Shown here: positions 63,894 to 64,000 of the stretch, one piece after another | How positions within the stretch are numbered: position 1 is the stretch's first letter | Layout: each line of letters starts with the position of its first letter | Source of the DNA: Paratrimastix pyriformis | Taxonomy: Eukaryota > Preaxostyla > Paratrimastigidae | NCBI GenBank assembly: GCA_027972325.1 | Contig: JAPMOS010000001.1 | Coordinates: 1,273,001-1,337,000, forward strand | DNA length: 64,000 nt | Direction: 5' to 3' | The notes under the pieces: generated by a model | The model's input: the letters and a program-made list of their open reading frames with translations, nothing else | The model's database searches: none | What the model was told of the DNA's origin: nothing | Program-made: the position numbers and the translations under genes

Positions 63894-64000
63894 GGCCGAG
63901 GCCGAGGCTGAGGCGGACGTCCATCCCCTCCATCCCCTCCATCCCCCGCTCCTCCCCCGCACCACCCCCTCATCCCGTCCCGTCCCGTGTGTTCCCGCCG

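Overview
This 64-kb window is nuclear DNA of a gene-dense, very GC-rich, intron-rich unicellular eukaryote. Evidence for a protist is the tightly packed genes, many 38-60 nt introns, and eukaryote-specific genes: cohesin acetyltransferase, TAF4, importin-4, ARL2, WDR7, SMYD, PARP and an eIF2-alpha kinase. Two copies of the hybrid-cluster protein, an O2-sensitive iron-sulfur enzyme typical of anaerobes, suggest a free-living anaerobic or microaerophilic lineage. A metamonad of the Paratrimastix type fits, but that is inference. Standard stops (TAA, TAG, TGA) are all used. Gene models were built by hand from reading frame, family conservation and GT..AG ends. Several (OYE, ESCO, Na/K-ATPase, ARL2) read through with every intron phase consistent.

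Layout. 1-2016: 3' part of an Ala/Pro-rich coiled-coil gene (+). 2191-3407: Old Yellow Enzyme oxidoreductase (+). 3408-4620: a scar holding duplicated OYE/ESCO pieces around a bacterial-like RibD/DHFR-domain gene (-). 4621-7001: ESCO/Eco1 (-). 7322-11964: Na+/K+-type P-ATPase, 18 exons (-), head to head with an EF-hand gene (11963-12690, +). 12843-13420: small membrane protein (-). 13701-16014: hybrid-cluster protein copy 1 (+). 16157-24388: WDR7/rabconnectin-3beta (+), with a tRNA-Gln gene inside one intron. 24489-25060: small secreted protein (-). 25174-25962: coiled-coil protein (+). 26142-31484: PARP6/8-like ADP-ribosyltransferase (-). 31554-33041: TAF4 (+). 33229-38000: eIF2-alpha kinase (-). 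38088-38615: tail-anchored protein (+). 38655-40795: ORC1/CDC6 (-). 41008-50441: TRANK1-like superfamily-1 helicase (-). 50504-50960: doubtful small gene (+). 51115-51905: ARL2 (-). 52400-54721: hybrid-cluster protein copy 2 (-), in a 2.5-kb inverted repeat with copy 1. 55193-57702: MYND-SET protein (-). 57853-63893: importin-4/Kap123 (+).

The most unusual signal is the splice donor. In 37 introns resolved in phase, 35 begin GTC and 28 begin GTCYG; none has the usual GTRAGT. The other notable points are the duplicated hybrid-cluster genes, each carrying different small indels, the duplication scar beside ESCO, and long intronic poly(C) and satellite tracts that are pyrimidine-rich on the sense strand. 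I saw no CRISPR array, transposase, retroelement or virus-like gene. Genes are mostly housekeeping, in divergent or convergent pairs with 70-300 bp spacers, and do not form one pathway.
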